DNA of 64,000 nt from CATQHQ01 sp965243805 (GTDB lineage: Bacteria > Gemmatimonadota > Gemmatimonadetes > Longimicrobiales > Gaopeijiaceae), in NCBI GenBank assembly GCA_965243805.1, contig OZ251577.1, forward strand, positions 1,178,001 through 1,242,000. Reading direction: 5' to 3'. Both the position numbers and the translations under genes were made by a program. The notes under the pieces were generated by a model, which saw only the letters and a program-made list of their open reading frames with translations, did no database searches and was not told the DNA's origin. Shown here in pieces: positions 31,634 through 40,570 of this stretch; position 1 is the first letter of the stretch; the number at the start of each line of letters is the position of its first letter.

Positions 31634-34600
31634 ATGAGCGACGGTTTCGGACGGCGCGACTTCCTCAAGGTGCTGGGCGCCGGCGGCACGGGCGCGGCCG
31701 TGGCCGGTTGCTCGACCCAGCAGGTGGAGCGGCTGATTCCCTACGTGACGCCGCCCGAAGAGATCACGCCGGGCGTTGCGACGTGGTATGCGACCACATG
31801 CGGCGAGTGCAGCGGAGGCTGCGGCGTTCGCGTCCGCACCCGCGAGGGGCGCGCGGTGATGATCGAGGGGAACCCGGACCACCCGGTCTCCAAGGGCGGA
31901 GTGTGCTCCCGGGGCGTGTCGGCGCTTCAGGGTCTGTACGACCCGGACCGCATCTCGGCGCCGATGCGCGCCGCGAACGGTGGCTTCGAGCCCGTCTCGT
32001 GGGAGGACGCGCTGGACCTCTTGGCAGAGCGGCTGGGGACCGGCGGCCGCTCCCTCTTCCTGACCGGCCCCAAGGGCCCGACGGAGGGCCTGCTCCTGAA
32101 CCGCTTGGCGGACGCGCTGGGCGGGCGACGGGTGGTGCACGACCCTCTTGACGACTCGGCGCTCCGACGCGCCACCCAGATCGCCTTCGGCGTGGATGCG
32201 CTGCCCCGGTACGAGATCGGCGAGGCCGACTTCCTGGTCAGCTTCGGGGCCGACTTCCTGGAGACCTGGCTCTCCCCGGTGCGCTTCGGGGCCGACTTCG
32301 CCTCCATGCACGGCGTGCGCGAGGGCCACAAGGGCCGCTTCGTCTTCGTCGGCTCGCGCCTCTCGCTGACCGGGCAGAACGCCGACGAGTGGATACCCGC
32401 CCGCACCGGCTCGGAGGCGCAGGTCGCCCTGGCCGTCGCTGGGGAGCTGGTCCGCCGGGGGGGCGACGCGGGACCCTACACGGCGCTGGTCTCCAACACC
32501 GACCTGGAGAGCGCCGCCGAAGCCGCGGGCGTGGAGGCCTCGGCCCTCTCGGCGCTGGCGGACCGCTTCGCCGAGGGGAACGGCCTGGCGCTCGGACCCG
32601 GATTGGCGGGCCACCACGCCGGCGCGACCGCAGCCAACTTGGCGGTGCTGATCCTCAATGCGGTGGCGGGTGCCGTGGGCCGCACCATGCACGTGGACGC
32701 GACGCCCGACGGAGAGGCGTCGTCGTACGGCGACCTGGTCCAGGCCGTGGCCGACATGGATGCGGGGGCGTACGGAGTGGCCGTGGTGTCGGGAACCAAC
32801 CCGGCCTACTCGCTGCCCCCGTCCGCCGGATTCGCCGACGCCTTCGCCAAGGTCCCCTTCAAGGTCGCCTTCGCCACGGCGCCCGACGAAACCACGGCCC
32901 TGGCCGACTTGGTCCTTCCCGACGCCCATCCCCTGGAGTCGTGGGGCGACGCCGCGCCCTCCCCCGGTACGTACTCGGTGCGGCAGCCGGTCATGCGTCC
33001 GATCCCCCTCTTCGACTCCCGCGCCATGAGCGACGTGCTCCTGGATGCCGCGAGCCGGATCGGCCACGACTTCGGCGCCGCCACCTTCCACGACTACTTG
33101 CGGACGGCCAACCGGACCTGGCTGGCCGAGCAGGGCGAGGAAGCGGGGATCGTGGGCGATCCCGACGCCTTGTGGCGGGAGCTGCTGCGCGCCGGCTCCG
33201 TCTCCCACGCCGACACTTCCCTTAAGGTGGACGCGTTGCGGCCCCCCGAGACGGCCGTGGGCTTCGACGCGCCCAGCTTCCAGGGCGAGGGCGATCTGAC
33301 CTTGCTCGTCTACCCCTCTCCGCGCTTCGGCGACGGCCGGCACGCGAACCGCCCCTGGTTGCAGGAGCTGCCCGATCCCGTCTCCAAGATCATGTGGCAC
33401 TCCTGGGCGGAGCTGCACCCCAACACCGCTGCACGCCTCGACCTCAGGTCCGGCGACGTGGTGCGGGTGGCGTCGGGCGAAGGCGAGGTGGAGCTCCCGC
33501 TGTGGGTGTACCCCGGCGTGCGGGAGGATGTGGTGGCGGTTGCCATGGGAGGAGGCCACACCGTCTTCGGCGAGTTTGCGCGCACCTTCGCTACCGACGC
33601 CGGGGTCAACCCCATGACGCTGCTGCCGGCGTCCGCCGATGCCGAGTCCACCTCTCTGGCGCTGGTCTCGACCCAGGTCTCGGTTACGCCGACCGGCGAG
33701 TGGCGCCGCCTAGCCTCCACCGAGGGCTCCCACGACCAGGACGACCGGGACGTCGCTCGCGCAACGGCGCTCTCGGCCCTGGGCCACGGCCCCGGCGGCA
33801 CCACCGGCACGGACGAGCAGGCCGCCGAGCAGGGCGACGCCGAGCACGCTGACCAGCACGCCGACGCCGAGCAGCACGGGGGCGGTCACGGCGGGCAGCG
33901 TCGCGAGCTGCAGGAGGGCGGCGGCTTCGTGCCCGTGCCCACCGAGGGCCGCGCCGAGGACTTCCCCCTTCCGGGCTCCGACTTCGGCGAGTACGGGGGC
34001 GACCATCCCCGCTGGGCGATGGCGATCGACCTGGACAGGTGCACCGGCTGCGGAGCCTGCGTGACCGCCTGCCAGGCCGAGAACAACGTCCCCTGGGTGG
34101 GCGAGACGGAGGCGCTGAACGGACGGGAGATGCACTGGCTCCGCCTGGAGCGGTACTACGAGACGGTGGACGCTTCCCACGCGGGTCCCCTGGACGTGCG
34201 CATCCTTCCCATGCTCTGCCAGCACTGCAACAATGCGCCGTGCGAGCCCGTGTGTCCCGTCTTCGCCGCCTACCACACGCCGGACGGCCTCAACGCCCAG
34301 GCGTACAACCGTTGCGTGGGCACCCGCTACTGCGCCAACAACTGCCCGTACAAGGTCCGGGTCTTCAACTGGTACGGCTACACCGAGTTGAACATCCCCG
34401 AGCCGATGAACTGGCAGTTCAACCCCGACGTGACCGTCCGCGACAACGGCGTCATGGAGAAGTGCACCTTCTGCGTGCAGCGGATCCGCGACGCCGGCGG
34501 CCGAGCGGCGGTGGAGGGTCGCGAGGTGCGGGACGGAGAGGTCTACCCGGCTTGCCAGAGCGTCTGCGGCGCGGACGCCATCGTCTTCGGCAACGTGCGG

Positions 34601-34738
34601 GACCAGAGCTCGCAAGTGGCGGCGGCGGCCCACGACGAACGGAGCTACCGGGTGCTGGACGAGTTGATCAACACCCAGCCTGCGGTCCACTACCTGAAGA
34701 AGGTCACCTTCCACGACGTGGACGAGGGCGGACACTAG
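31634..34738 (+). CDS. actB: alternative complex III molybdopterin-like / Fe-S subunit
   Basis: A 1,034-residue fusion of a molybdopterin-oxidoreductase-like domain and a four-cluster ferredoxin-like domain. A twin-arginine-like signal GRRDFLKVLGAGGTGAAVAGC opens it. The N-terminal domain keeps CGECSGGCGVRV. The C-terminal domain has RCTGCGACVTAC, then CQHCNNAPCEPVCPV, then CVGTRYCANNCPYKV, then KCTFCVQRI with CQSVCG. In ACIII this subunit binds no molybdenum and passes electrons through the Fe-S wire. A His- and Glu-rich low-complexity linker (EQAAEQGDAEHADQHADAEQ) joins the domains at about residues 735-760. Confidence 0.95.
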   Translation: MSDGFGRRDFLKVLGAGGTGAAVAGCSTQQVERLIPYVTPPEEITPGVATWYATTCGECSGGCGVRVRTREGRAVMIEGNPDHPVSKGGVCSRGVSALQGLYDPDRISAPMRAANGGFEPVSWEDALDLLAERLGTGGRSLFLTGPKGPTEGLLLNRLADALGGRRVVHDPLDDSALRRATQIAFGVDALPRYEIGEADFLVSFGADFLETWLSPVRFGADFASMHGVREGHKGRFVFVGSRLSLTGQNADEWIPARTGSEAQVALAVAGELVRRGGDAGPYTALVSNTDLESAAEAAGVEASALSALADRFAEGNGLALGPGLAGHHAGATAANLAVLILNAVAGAVGRTMHVDATPDGEASSYGDLVQAVADMDAGAYGVAVVSGTNPAYSLPPSAGFADAFAKVPFKVAFATAPDETTALADLVLPDAHPLESWGDAAPSPGTYSVRQPVMRPIPLFDSRAMSDVLLDAASRIGHDFGAATFHDYLRTANRTWLAEQGEEAGIVGDPDALWRELLRAGSVSHADTSLKVDALRPPETAVGFDAPSFQGEGDLTLLVYPSPRFGDGRHANRPWLQELPDPVSKIMWHSWAELHPNTAARLDLRSGDVVRVASGEGEVELPLWVYPGVREDVVAVAMGGGHTVFGEFARTFATDAGVNPMTLLPASADAESTSLALVSTQVSVTPTGEWRRLASTEGSHDQDDRDVARATALSALGHGPGGTTGTDEQAAEQGDAEHADQHADAEQHGGGHGGQRRELQEGGGFVPVPTEGRAEDFPLPGSDFGEYGGDHPRWAMAIDLDRCTGCGACVTACQAENNVPWVGETEALNGREMHWLRLERYYETVDASHAGPLDVRILPMLCQHCNNAPCEPVCPVFAAYHTPDGLNAQAYNRCVGTRYCANNCPYKVRVFNWYGYTELNIPEPMNWQFNPDVTVRDNGVMEKCTFCVQRIRDAGGRAAVEGREVRDGEVYPACQSVCGADAIVFGNVRDQSSQVAAAAHDERSYRVLDELINTQPAVHYLKKVTFHDVDEGGH

Positions 34739-34742
34739 CGCC

Positions 34743-36134
34743 ATGGCGACGGCGGAACTGCGTCGGGAGGCGCCGAGCCCGGCCGAGCGGCGCGAGCGGG
34801 GCGCCCTTCCCAACCCGGACGTTCAGTCCTACGCAGACGTCAACCGGGACGTCCTCAAGGTCCTCTCCCGCCCAGGGCTAGGGTGGTGGATCCTCTTTGG
34901 CTTGGCGGCGGCGGGCGTGGGGCTATTCCTCACGTCGTGGATATGGCAGATCTGGCAGGGAATCGGCGTTTCGGGGCTGAACGCGCCGGTCGGCTGGGGC
35001 GTCTACATCACCACCTTCGTCTTCTGGGTCGGCATCGCCCACTCGGGCACGCTGATCTCGGCAATCCTCTTCCTCTTCCGCGCTCCCTGGCGGCAGTCGA
35101 TCTACCGAGCCGCCGAAGCGATGACCGTCTTCGCGGTCATGACCGCCGGCCTCTTCCCGCTGATCCACGTGGGCCGGGTGTGGCACGCCTACTGGCTGAT
35201 CCCCTACCCCAACTCCCGCTTCCTCTGGCCCAACTTCCGGTCGCCGCTGGTGTGGGACGTCTTCGCGGTGACCACCTACTTCACCGTCTCCGCCGTCTTC
35301 TTCTATCTGGGGACGATCCCCGACTTGGCGGCGGCCCGAGACCACGCCAAGGGCCTCCGGAGGAAGTTCTACCAGCTGATCTCCCTGGGTTGGCGCGGGA
35401 CTGACCGGGAGTGGCACCACTTCTCCAAGGCGTACATCTACCTGGCGGCACTGGCCACCCCTCTCGTGCTCTCGGTGCACTCGGTGGTGTCGTGGGACTT
35501 CGCCATGGCGATCGTGCCAGGGTGGCACACCACGATCTTCGCGCCCTACTTCGTGGCCGGGGCGATCTTCTCCGGCGTGGCGATGGTGATCACCCTCGCT
35601 GTCCCCATGCGGAAGTTCTTCGGGCTGGAGAACTACCTGACCGTCAAGCACTTCGAGGCGATGGCCAAGCTGTGCCTCGTGACGGGGACGATTGTCCTGT
35701 ACGCCTACATGACCGAGTACTTCCTGGCGTGGTACTCCGGTGAGCCGCCCGAACGGGGCTCGTTCTGGAACCGGGTCTTCGGCCACTACTGGTGGGCCAA
35801 CTGGACGATGCTCACCTGCAACGGCCTCGTCCCGCTCATGCTTTGGTTCAAACGGGTGCGACGGTCGATCTCGGCACTGTTCGTGATCTCGATCTTCGTC
35901 AACATCGGGATGTGGTTCGAGCGCTACGTGATCATCGTCACCTCTCTTTCCCACGAGTACGAGCCGTGGGCGTGGGGCCTCTACCGTCCCAGCATCGTGG
36001 AGATGGGGATCCTGATCGGCAGCTTCGCCTGGTTCGGCTTCTGGTTCCTCCTCTTCACGCGCCTGCTGCCGCCGGTGGCGATCGCAGAGATGAAGGAAGT
36101 GATCCCGCCGCCCCTGCGAAGGAGGTCGCCGTGA
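34743..36134 (+). CDS. actC: alternative complex III NrfD-like quinol-binding membrane subunit
   Basis: A 463-residue integral membrane protein of the NrfD/PsrC family with about ten helices, for example the first at GWWILFGLAAAGVGLFLTSWI. ActC holds the quinol-oxidation site next to the Fe-S subunit. It shares distant similarity with actF in this operon. The stop overlaps actD (GTGA). Confidence 0.94.
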   Translation: MATAELRREAPSPAERRERGALPNPDVQSYADVNRDVLKVLSRPGLGWWILFGLAAAGVGLFLTSWIWQIWQGIGVSGLNAPVGWGVYITTFVFWVGIAHSGTLISAILFLFRAPWRQSIYRAAEAMTVFAVMTAGLFPLIHVGRVWHAYWLIPYPNSRFLWPNFRSPLVWDVFAVTTYFTVSAVFFYLGTIPDLAAARDHAKGLRRKFYQLISLGWRGTDREWHHFSKAYIYLAALATPLVLSVHSVVSWDFAMAIVPGWHTTIFAPYFVAGAIFSGVAMVITLAVPMRKFFGLENYLTVKHFEAMAKLCLVTGTIVLYAYMTEYFLAWYSGEPPERGSFWNRVFGHYWWANWTMLTCNGLVPLMLWFKRVRRSISALFVISIFVNIGMWFERYVIIVTSLSHEYEPWAWGLYRPSIVEMGILIGSFAWFGFWFLLFTRLLPPVAIAEMKEVIPPPLRRRSP

Positions 36135-36670
36135 ACCGACGCCCCAAGGACCGCCAGGGCTTCTTCGCCCTCTTCGAGCACCTGGACTCGACTGTGGATG
36201 CGTGCAAGGCGCTTCGGGCCGCCGGCTACAAGAAGTTTCGGGCGTTCGCGCCCCTGCCGGAGCACCACCTGCTGGAAGACGGCTTGGCGCTGGAGCACAG
36301 CCCCGTTCGCGTCTTCACCTTGGCGGGCGCGCTGACCGGCGCCGCGACCGGCTTCGGCTTCACCTCGTGGACATCGCTGGACTGGCCCCTGGTGACGGGG
36401 GGCAAGCCGCTGCTGTCGATCCCCGCCTACGTGGTGATCGCATTCGAGTGCGCGATCCTCTTCGGCGCCCTGGCCACCGTGATCGGCCTCTTCATCAACG
36501 CCGGGCTGCCGAACTTCCGCCGCAAGGTGGCGTACCATCCCGCGTGCTCGAGCGGCGCCTTCGGGATCTACGTGCCCGTGCCCGCGGCCAAGGCTTCGGA
36601 GGTGCGCGACATCCTCACCACCCACCAGCCCGCCGAGCTGCGGGAGGACCCGGAGGGGTTCGATGCGTAG
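36131..36670 (+). CDS. actD: alternative complex III subunit D (DUF3341)
   Basis: A 179-residue protein. The N-terminal part GFFALFEHLDSTVDACKALR is the soluble DUF3341 domain, followed by two helices (VFTLAGALTGAATGFGF and IAFECAILFGALATVIGLF). It is a structural subunit of ACIII without a cofactor. The GTG at 36131 overlaps the actC stop. Its end overlaps actE by 8 bases. Confidence 0.93.
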   Translation: MNRRPKDRQGFFALFEHLDSTVDACKALRAAGYKKFRAFAPLPEHHLLEDGLALEHSPVRVFTLAGALTGAATGFGFTSWTSLDWPLVTGGKPLLSIPAYVVIAFECAILFGALATVIGLFINAGLPNFRRKVAYHPACSSGAFGIYVPVPAAKASEVRDILTTHQPAELREDPEGFDA

Positions 36671-37355
36671 GCGAACCGGCCTCGGCACGGCAACCGCTGT
36701 GGCGACCGCCGTGCGCCGCAAGGCAACCTTCGCGGCCCTTCTGCTCGTCGGCCTCGGTTCGGGCGCCTGCGTGCCGCTGGACGACTTCATGGTCTTCGTG
36801 TTCGGGCGGAGCATGAGGGACCAGCCGTCCTTCGACCCGTACGAGAACCCGCTGCTGCCCCCGGAGGGCTCGGTGCCCTTCGCCGCGGGGAACTATCCGG
36901 CCTCTCCCTTCGAGCTGAATACGGGCCAGCCCGAGGGCAGCCCGGATGTGCCGCCTCCCTTCACGCAGCTCGAGATGACCAGCCGGCCGGAGGTCGTGGA
37001 CAGCCTGACCAACCCGGTGCCGCCCTCGCCCGAGTCGCTGGCCCGGGGAGAGGTGCTGTACGACCGGGTGTGCATCGTCTGCCACGGTCCAGACGGATCG
37101 GGGACCACAGGGTACATCTTTGAGGTTCACCCTGCCCTGGCCGCCTATCCCCTGCGCGGCGAAGCCGCTGTGGCCCGCAGCGACGGCTACCTCTACGGAA
37201 TGATCCGGGTGGGCAGAGCGCTCATGCCGGCGTACGGCCACCAGATCGGCCACTACGACCGGTGGCACTTGGTCAACTACGTGCGGCAGCTTCAGGGCGT
37301 CGGCCAGGACGGCCAAGGCGGCCAGGCTGCCGGCCAGGGCGTCGGCGCCAACTGA
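36663..37355 (+). CDS. actE: alternative complex III mono-heme cytochrome c subunit
   Basis: A 230-residue protein. A lipoprotein-like signal (TFAALLLVGLGSGAC) is followed by a spacer domain and a cytochrome c fold with CIVCHGPDGSG and the axial Met in GRALMPAYGHQI. It hands electrons from ActA to the terminal oxidase or a soluble carrier. The C-terminal tail QDGQGGQAAGQGVG is low complexity. Confidence 0.94.
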   Translation: MRRRTGLGTATAVATAVRRKATFAALLLVGLGSGACVPLDDFMVFVFGRSMRDQPSFDPYENPLLPPEGSVPFAAGNYPASPFELNTGQPEGSPDVPPPFTQLEMTSRPEVVDSLTNPVPPSPESLARGEVLYDRVCIVCHGPDGSGTTGYIFEVHPALAAYPLRGEAAVARSDGYLYGMIRVGRALMPAYGHQIGHYDRWHLVNYVRQLQGVGQDGQGGQAAGQGVGAN

Positions 37356-37356
37356 C

Positions 37357-38724
37357 ATGAGCGGCTCCTCCGTCCCCTCCGAGTTCCCGGTCCGGTACCT
37401 GGACCGCTCCGGCGCCACCAAGACGACGCTGGGGATCATGGTCCTCGTCGGCACCGTGTCGTTCTTCACCGTCCTGTTCACGGACCCGGCGCTGGCGTGG
37501 CAGTCCTACGTGGTGAACTGGAACTACTTCACCTCCCTCTCCGTGGGCGGCGCGGCGGTGGCGGCAGCCACATGGATCGTGAAGGCGAAGTGGAACCGTC
37601 CCGTCCGGCGGCTTCATCACTCGCTGGTGGCGTTCCTGCCGATCTCCTTCGTGCTTTTCGTGCCCATGCTGGTTGTGCTGCGGGAGGACTACTTCCCCTG
37701 GATCGCCATGATGGAGCACGACCCCATCGTCCAGAAGAAGGCGGCCTACCTGAACATCCCCTTCCTGGTGAGCCGCAATGTGGTGGGCGTGGCCGCCCTC
37801 TTCGGAGTGGCGCTCGGGTTCGTGTACTTGGCGCTGCGGCCGGACCTGGGCGCGCTGGGGCGCGACGGCGCGAGAGGGGACGCAGGGGACGGCACAGCGG
37901 GGGACGGCGCGACGGGGGACAGCGCGGCTCCCCGCTCGTCGGCCGCACGCCGGCGCGATTTGGCTCGGGCCCAGTGGCGCGACCGCATCGCCGCGGGCTG
38001 GGCCGGCCAAGAGGTGGAGGAGGACCGCAGCTACCGCCGCATGACCCGCCTGGCGCCGGCTCTGATCCTGACGTGGGTGGTGGTGATGACGATCCTGGCC
38101 TTCGACTGGGCCATGTCGCTGGAGCCCCACTGGTTCTCCACCCTCTTCGGCGGCTGGTTCTTCATGGCGGCCTTCTGGGGCGCGCTGGCGGCCACGGCGG
38201 TCCTGGCAGTGTGGCTGAAGGGGAAGGACCGAACGTTCGACGAGCACGCCGGGACGCCCGTACTCTGGGACTTGGGCAAGCTGGTGTTCGCGTTCACGGT
38301 CTTCTGGACCTACCTCTTCTGGTCCCAGTACCTGCCGATCTGGTACGGCAAGCTGGAGTGGGAGCAGGCGTGGCTGGCGACGAGGCTGGGCGCGCCGTGG
38401 GGCGGGCTGTCGGCGGCGGTGATCGTCCTCTGCTTCGTGGTGCCGTTCGCGGGACTGTTGGGAGCGCGCCCGAAGAAAACGCCCCGCATCTTGCAGGGCT
38501 TCGCGGCCGTGGTGCTGGTGGGACTCTGGCTGTGGCACTACATGCTGATCTTCCCGTCGCTGCACCACGAGGGCGACGCCGTGTTTTCGGTGCTGACCCC
38601 GTTGATCGGCGTGGGCTTTCTGGGCCTCTTCGTCGCCTCGATCCGCTGGTTCTTGGAGACCTTCCCCGTGATGCAGGTGTGGCAGCCACCCGTGGATCCG
38701 GAGCCGCTGGAAGCGGAGGGGTAA
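37357..38724 (+). CDS. actF: alternative complex III second NrfD-like subunit
   Basis: A 455-residue membrane protein related to actC, with about ten helices and start MSGSSVPSEFPVRYLDRSG. ActF is thought to add a proton-translocation half-channel. A cytoplasmic loop at about residues 165-200 contains three GDG-type pentapeptides not expected in the family. The gene ends 1 base before the proposed start of the glycosidase gene, so that gene is probably in the same transcript. Confidence 0.93.
   Translation: MSGSSVPSEFPVRYLDRSGATKTTLGIMVLVGTVSFFTVLFTDPALAWQSYVVNWNYFTSLSVGGAAVAAATWIVKAKWNRPVRRLHHSLVAFLPISFVLFVPMLVVLREDYFPWIAMMEHDPIVQKKAAYLNIPFLVSRNVVGVAALFGVALGFVYLALRPDLGALGRDGARGDAGDGTAGDGATGDSAAPRSSAARRRDLARAQWRDRIAAGWAGQEVEEDRSYRRMTRLAPALILTWVVVMTILAFDWAMSLEPHWFSTLFGGWFFMAAFWGALAATAVLAVWLKGKDRTFDEHAGTPVLWDLGKLVFAFTVFWTYLFWSQYLPIWYGKLEWEQAWLATRLGAPWGGLSAAVIVLCFVVPFAGLLGARPKKTPRILQGFAAVVLVGLWLWHYMLIFPSLHHEGDAVFSVLTPLIGVGFLGLFVASIRWFLETFPVMQVWQPPVDPEPLEAEG
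37885..37929 (+). repeat. 15-bp x3 in-frame repeat in actF
   Basis: GGGGACGGCACAGCG, GGGGACGGCGCGACG and GGGGACAGCGCGGCT encode GDGTA, GDGAT and GDSAA in a loop of the membrane subunit. Confidence 0.9.
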
Positions 38725-38725
38725 G

Positions 38726-40558
38726 ATCAGCCAGCGCGCACTGCTTTTCGCGCTGACGCTCCTGCCCGCGGCGCAGCTCGCCGGCAGCAGCTCTGGGCCG
38801 CTCGCCAGCAGCAGCTCTCCGTCGCAGGGTCCACCCCCGCAGGATCCGCCGTCGCACGGTCCGCCGTCGCAGGATTCACCTTCCAGCTGGGCGGAGCGCA
38901 CCCTGGCCTCGCTCACCGTCCGGGAGAAGGCGGCGCAACTGGTCATGCCCTGGCTGATCGGCGACTTCGTGGGCGCGGGCGACGAGGGCGACGTGGAGAC
39001 GCTGGAGTGGGTGGAGGAGCTGGGCGTCGGCGGCCTGATCATGTCGGTCGGCTCGCCCACCGAGGTCGCGGCCAAGCTGAACCACTTGCAGAGCCGCTCC
39101 AAGCTGCCCCTTCTGGTCGCGGCGGACCTGGAGACGGGGGCCGGGTACCGGTTGAAGGGCGCGATGTACATGCCCGGCGCGTGGGACCTGGGGGGTGCCA
39201 CCGACTTTCCTTCGCTCATGGCCGTCGGGGCGGCAGACGACCCCGACCTGGCGTACGAAATGGGGCGGATCACGGCCGTCGAAGCACGGGCGGTGGGCAT
39301 TCACGTTCCCTTCGCGCCCGTGCTGGACGTGAACGTCAACCCGGAGAACCCGATCATCAACGTGCGCTCCTTCGGCGAGGACCCGGAGCGGGTGGCGGAG
39401 CTGGGGACGGCCTTCGTGCGCGGGGTGCAGGAGCACGGCGCCGTGGCCGTCGGCAAGCACTTCCCAGGACATGGCGACACGGATGTGGACTCCCACCTGG
39501 ACCTTCCTGTGATCCGCCGCGACCGAGCTCGACTGGATTCGGTGGAGCTTCGTCCGTTCCGCGCCGCCGTCCGCGCGGGGATGGAGGGCGTGATGTCCGC
39601 GCACATCGCACTGCCGTCGGTCACGGGAGGCCGGGAGCCGGCCACTCTGTCGCGTCCGGTGCTGACTGGCCTTCTGCGCCAGGAGATGGGCTTTCGCGGG
39701 CTCGTATTCACCGACGCCATGGACATGCGGGCGATCACCCGGAACTGGGGCGCGGACGAGGCGGTGCTTCGGGCGCTGGAGGCTGGCGCGGACGTGATCC
39801 TCATGCCGCGGTCGCCGCGGCAAGCGATCGGCGCGGTGGTCGGAGCCGTGGAGTCGGGCCGACTGGCCGAGGCGCGGCTGGACGAGTCGGTGCGGCGAGT
39901 CCTGGCCGCCAAGGAGACGCTGGGGCTGAACGTGGAGCGCTTGGTGCCGATCGAGGGGGTGCGCAAATCGGTGGGAGTGCCGGCCCACACGGAGGCCGCC
40001 GCCGAGGTGGCTCGCCGCTCGATCACGGTCCTCAAGAACGGCCGCGACCTGCTGCCTCTCGCGGGGACCCGGCGCGCCCGCGTCATGTCGGTCACCTACC
40101 GTCAGGAGTCCGACCTGCTGTCCGGCCGCCACTTCAACCGACGACTCCGAGAGACCTATCCCAGGCTGCTCTCCCAGTCGTTGCACGAAGGCACCACGAC
40201 CGACGGGTACGATTCCCTGGTCAGGCGGGCGCGCCAGCAGGCGCTGGTGATCGTGAGCCTCCACGTGGCGGCGGTGTCGTCCGAGGAAGAGTCCGCCCTG
40301 CCGGAAGAGGCGACCGAGTTCATCGACTGGTTGGCGGGCAGCGGCGTGCCTCACGTGGTGGTGTCCTTCGGCAACCCGTACCTGATCTCCGAGTTGCCGG
40401 ACGTGCGGGCCTACGTGCTGGCGTGGAGCGGGTCCGAGGCCAGCCAGACCGCCGCCGCCGGGGCGCTGCTGGGGGAGTTCGCCGTGTCGGGCCGGACCCC
40501 GACCGCGATCCCGCCGGCGTACCCGGTCGGCGCCGGGATCGCACTGCCCGCCAAGTAG
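38726..40558 (+). CDS. glycoside hydrolase family 3, NagZ-like N-acetylglucosaminidase, exported
   Basis: The NagZ signature KHFPGHGDTDVDSHLDLP (catalytic His and Asp) and the nucleophile region FTDAMDM identify a GH3 beta-N-acetylhexosaminidase, which acts on muropeptides or chitin oligomers. The conserved fold begins at ERTLASLTVREKAAQL, upstream of the first ATG (38945), and is preceded by a clear signal peptide (QRALLFALTLLPAAQLAG) and four Pro-Ser-Gln pentapeptides. No ATG, GTG or TTG lies in this upstream frame. GGAGG at 38715 stands 6 bases before an ATC at 38726, and a CTG at 38741 is the alternative, so initiation is probably at a rare codon. The C-terminal 150 residues are a GH3 C-terminal-like domain. 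It sits directly after actF. Confidence 0.78.
   Translation: MSQRALLFALTLLPAAQLAGSSSGPLASSSSPSQGPPPQDPPSHGPPSQDSPSSWAERTLASLTVREKAAQLVMPWLIGDFVGAGDEGDVETLEWVEELGVGGLIMSVGSPTEVAAKLNHLQSRSKLPLLVAADLETGAGYRLKGAMYMPGAWDLGGATDFPSLMAVGAADDPDLAYEMGRITAVEARAVGIHVPFAPVLDVNVNPENPIINVRSFGEDPERVAELGTAFVRGVQEHGAVAVGKHFPGHGDTDVDSHLDLPVIRRDRARLDSVELRPFRAAVRAGMEGVMSAHIALPSVTGGREPATLSRPVLTGLLRQEMGFRGLVFTDAMDMRAITRNWGADEAVLRALEAGADVILMPRSPRQAIGAVVGAVESGRLAEARLDESVRRVLAAKETLGLNVERLVPIEGVRKSVGVPAHTEAAAEVARRSITVLKNGRDLLPLAGTRRARVMSVTYRQESDLLSGRHFNRRLRETYPRLLSQSLHEGTTTDGYDSLVRRARQQALVIVSLHVAAVSSEEESALPEEATEFIDWLAGSGVPHVVVSFGNPYLISELPDVRAYVLAWSGSEASQTAAAGALLGEFAVSGRTPTAIPPAYPVGAGIALPAK
38819..38878 (+). repeat. 15-bp x4 in-frame repeat in the GH3 leader
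   Basis: Four units of the form CCGTCGCAGGGTCCA encode PSQGP, PPQDP, PSHGP and PSQDS between the signal peptide and the catalytic domain. Confidence 0.9.
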
Positions 40559-40570
40559 GCCTTGGCTGGC

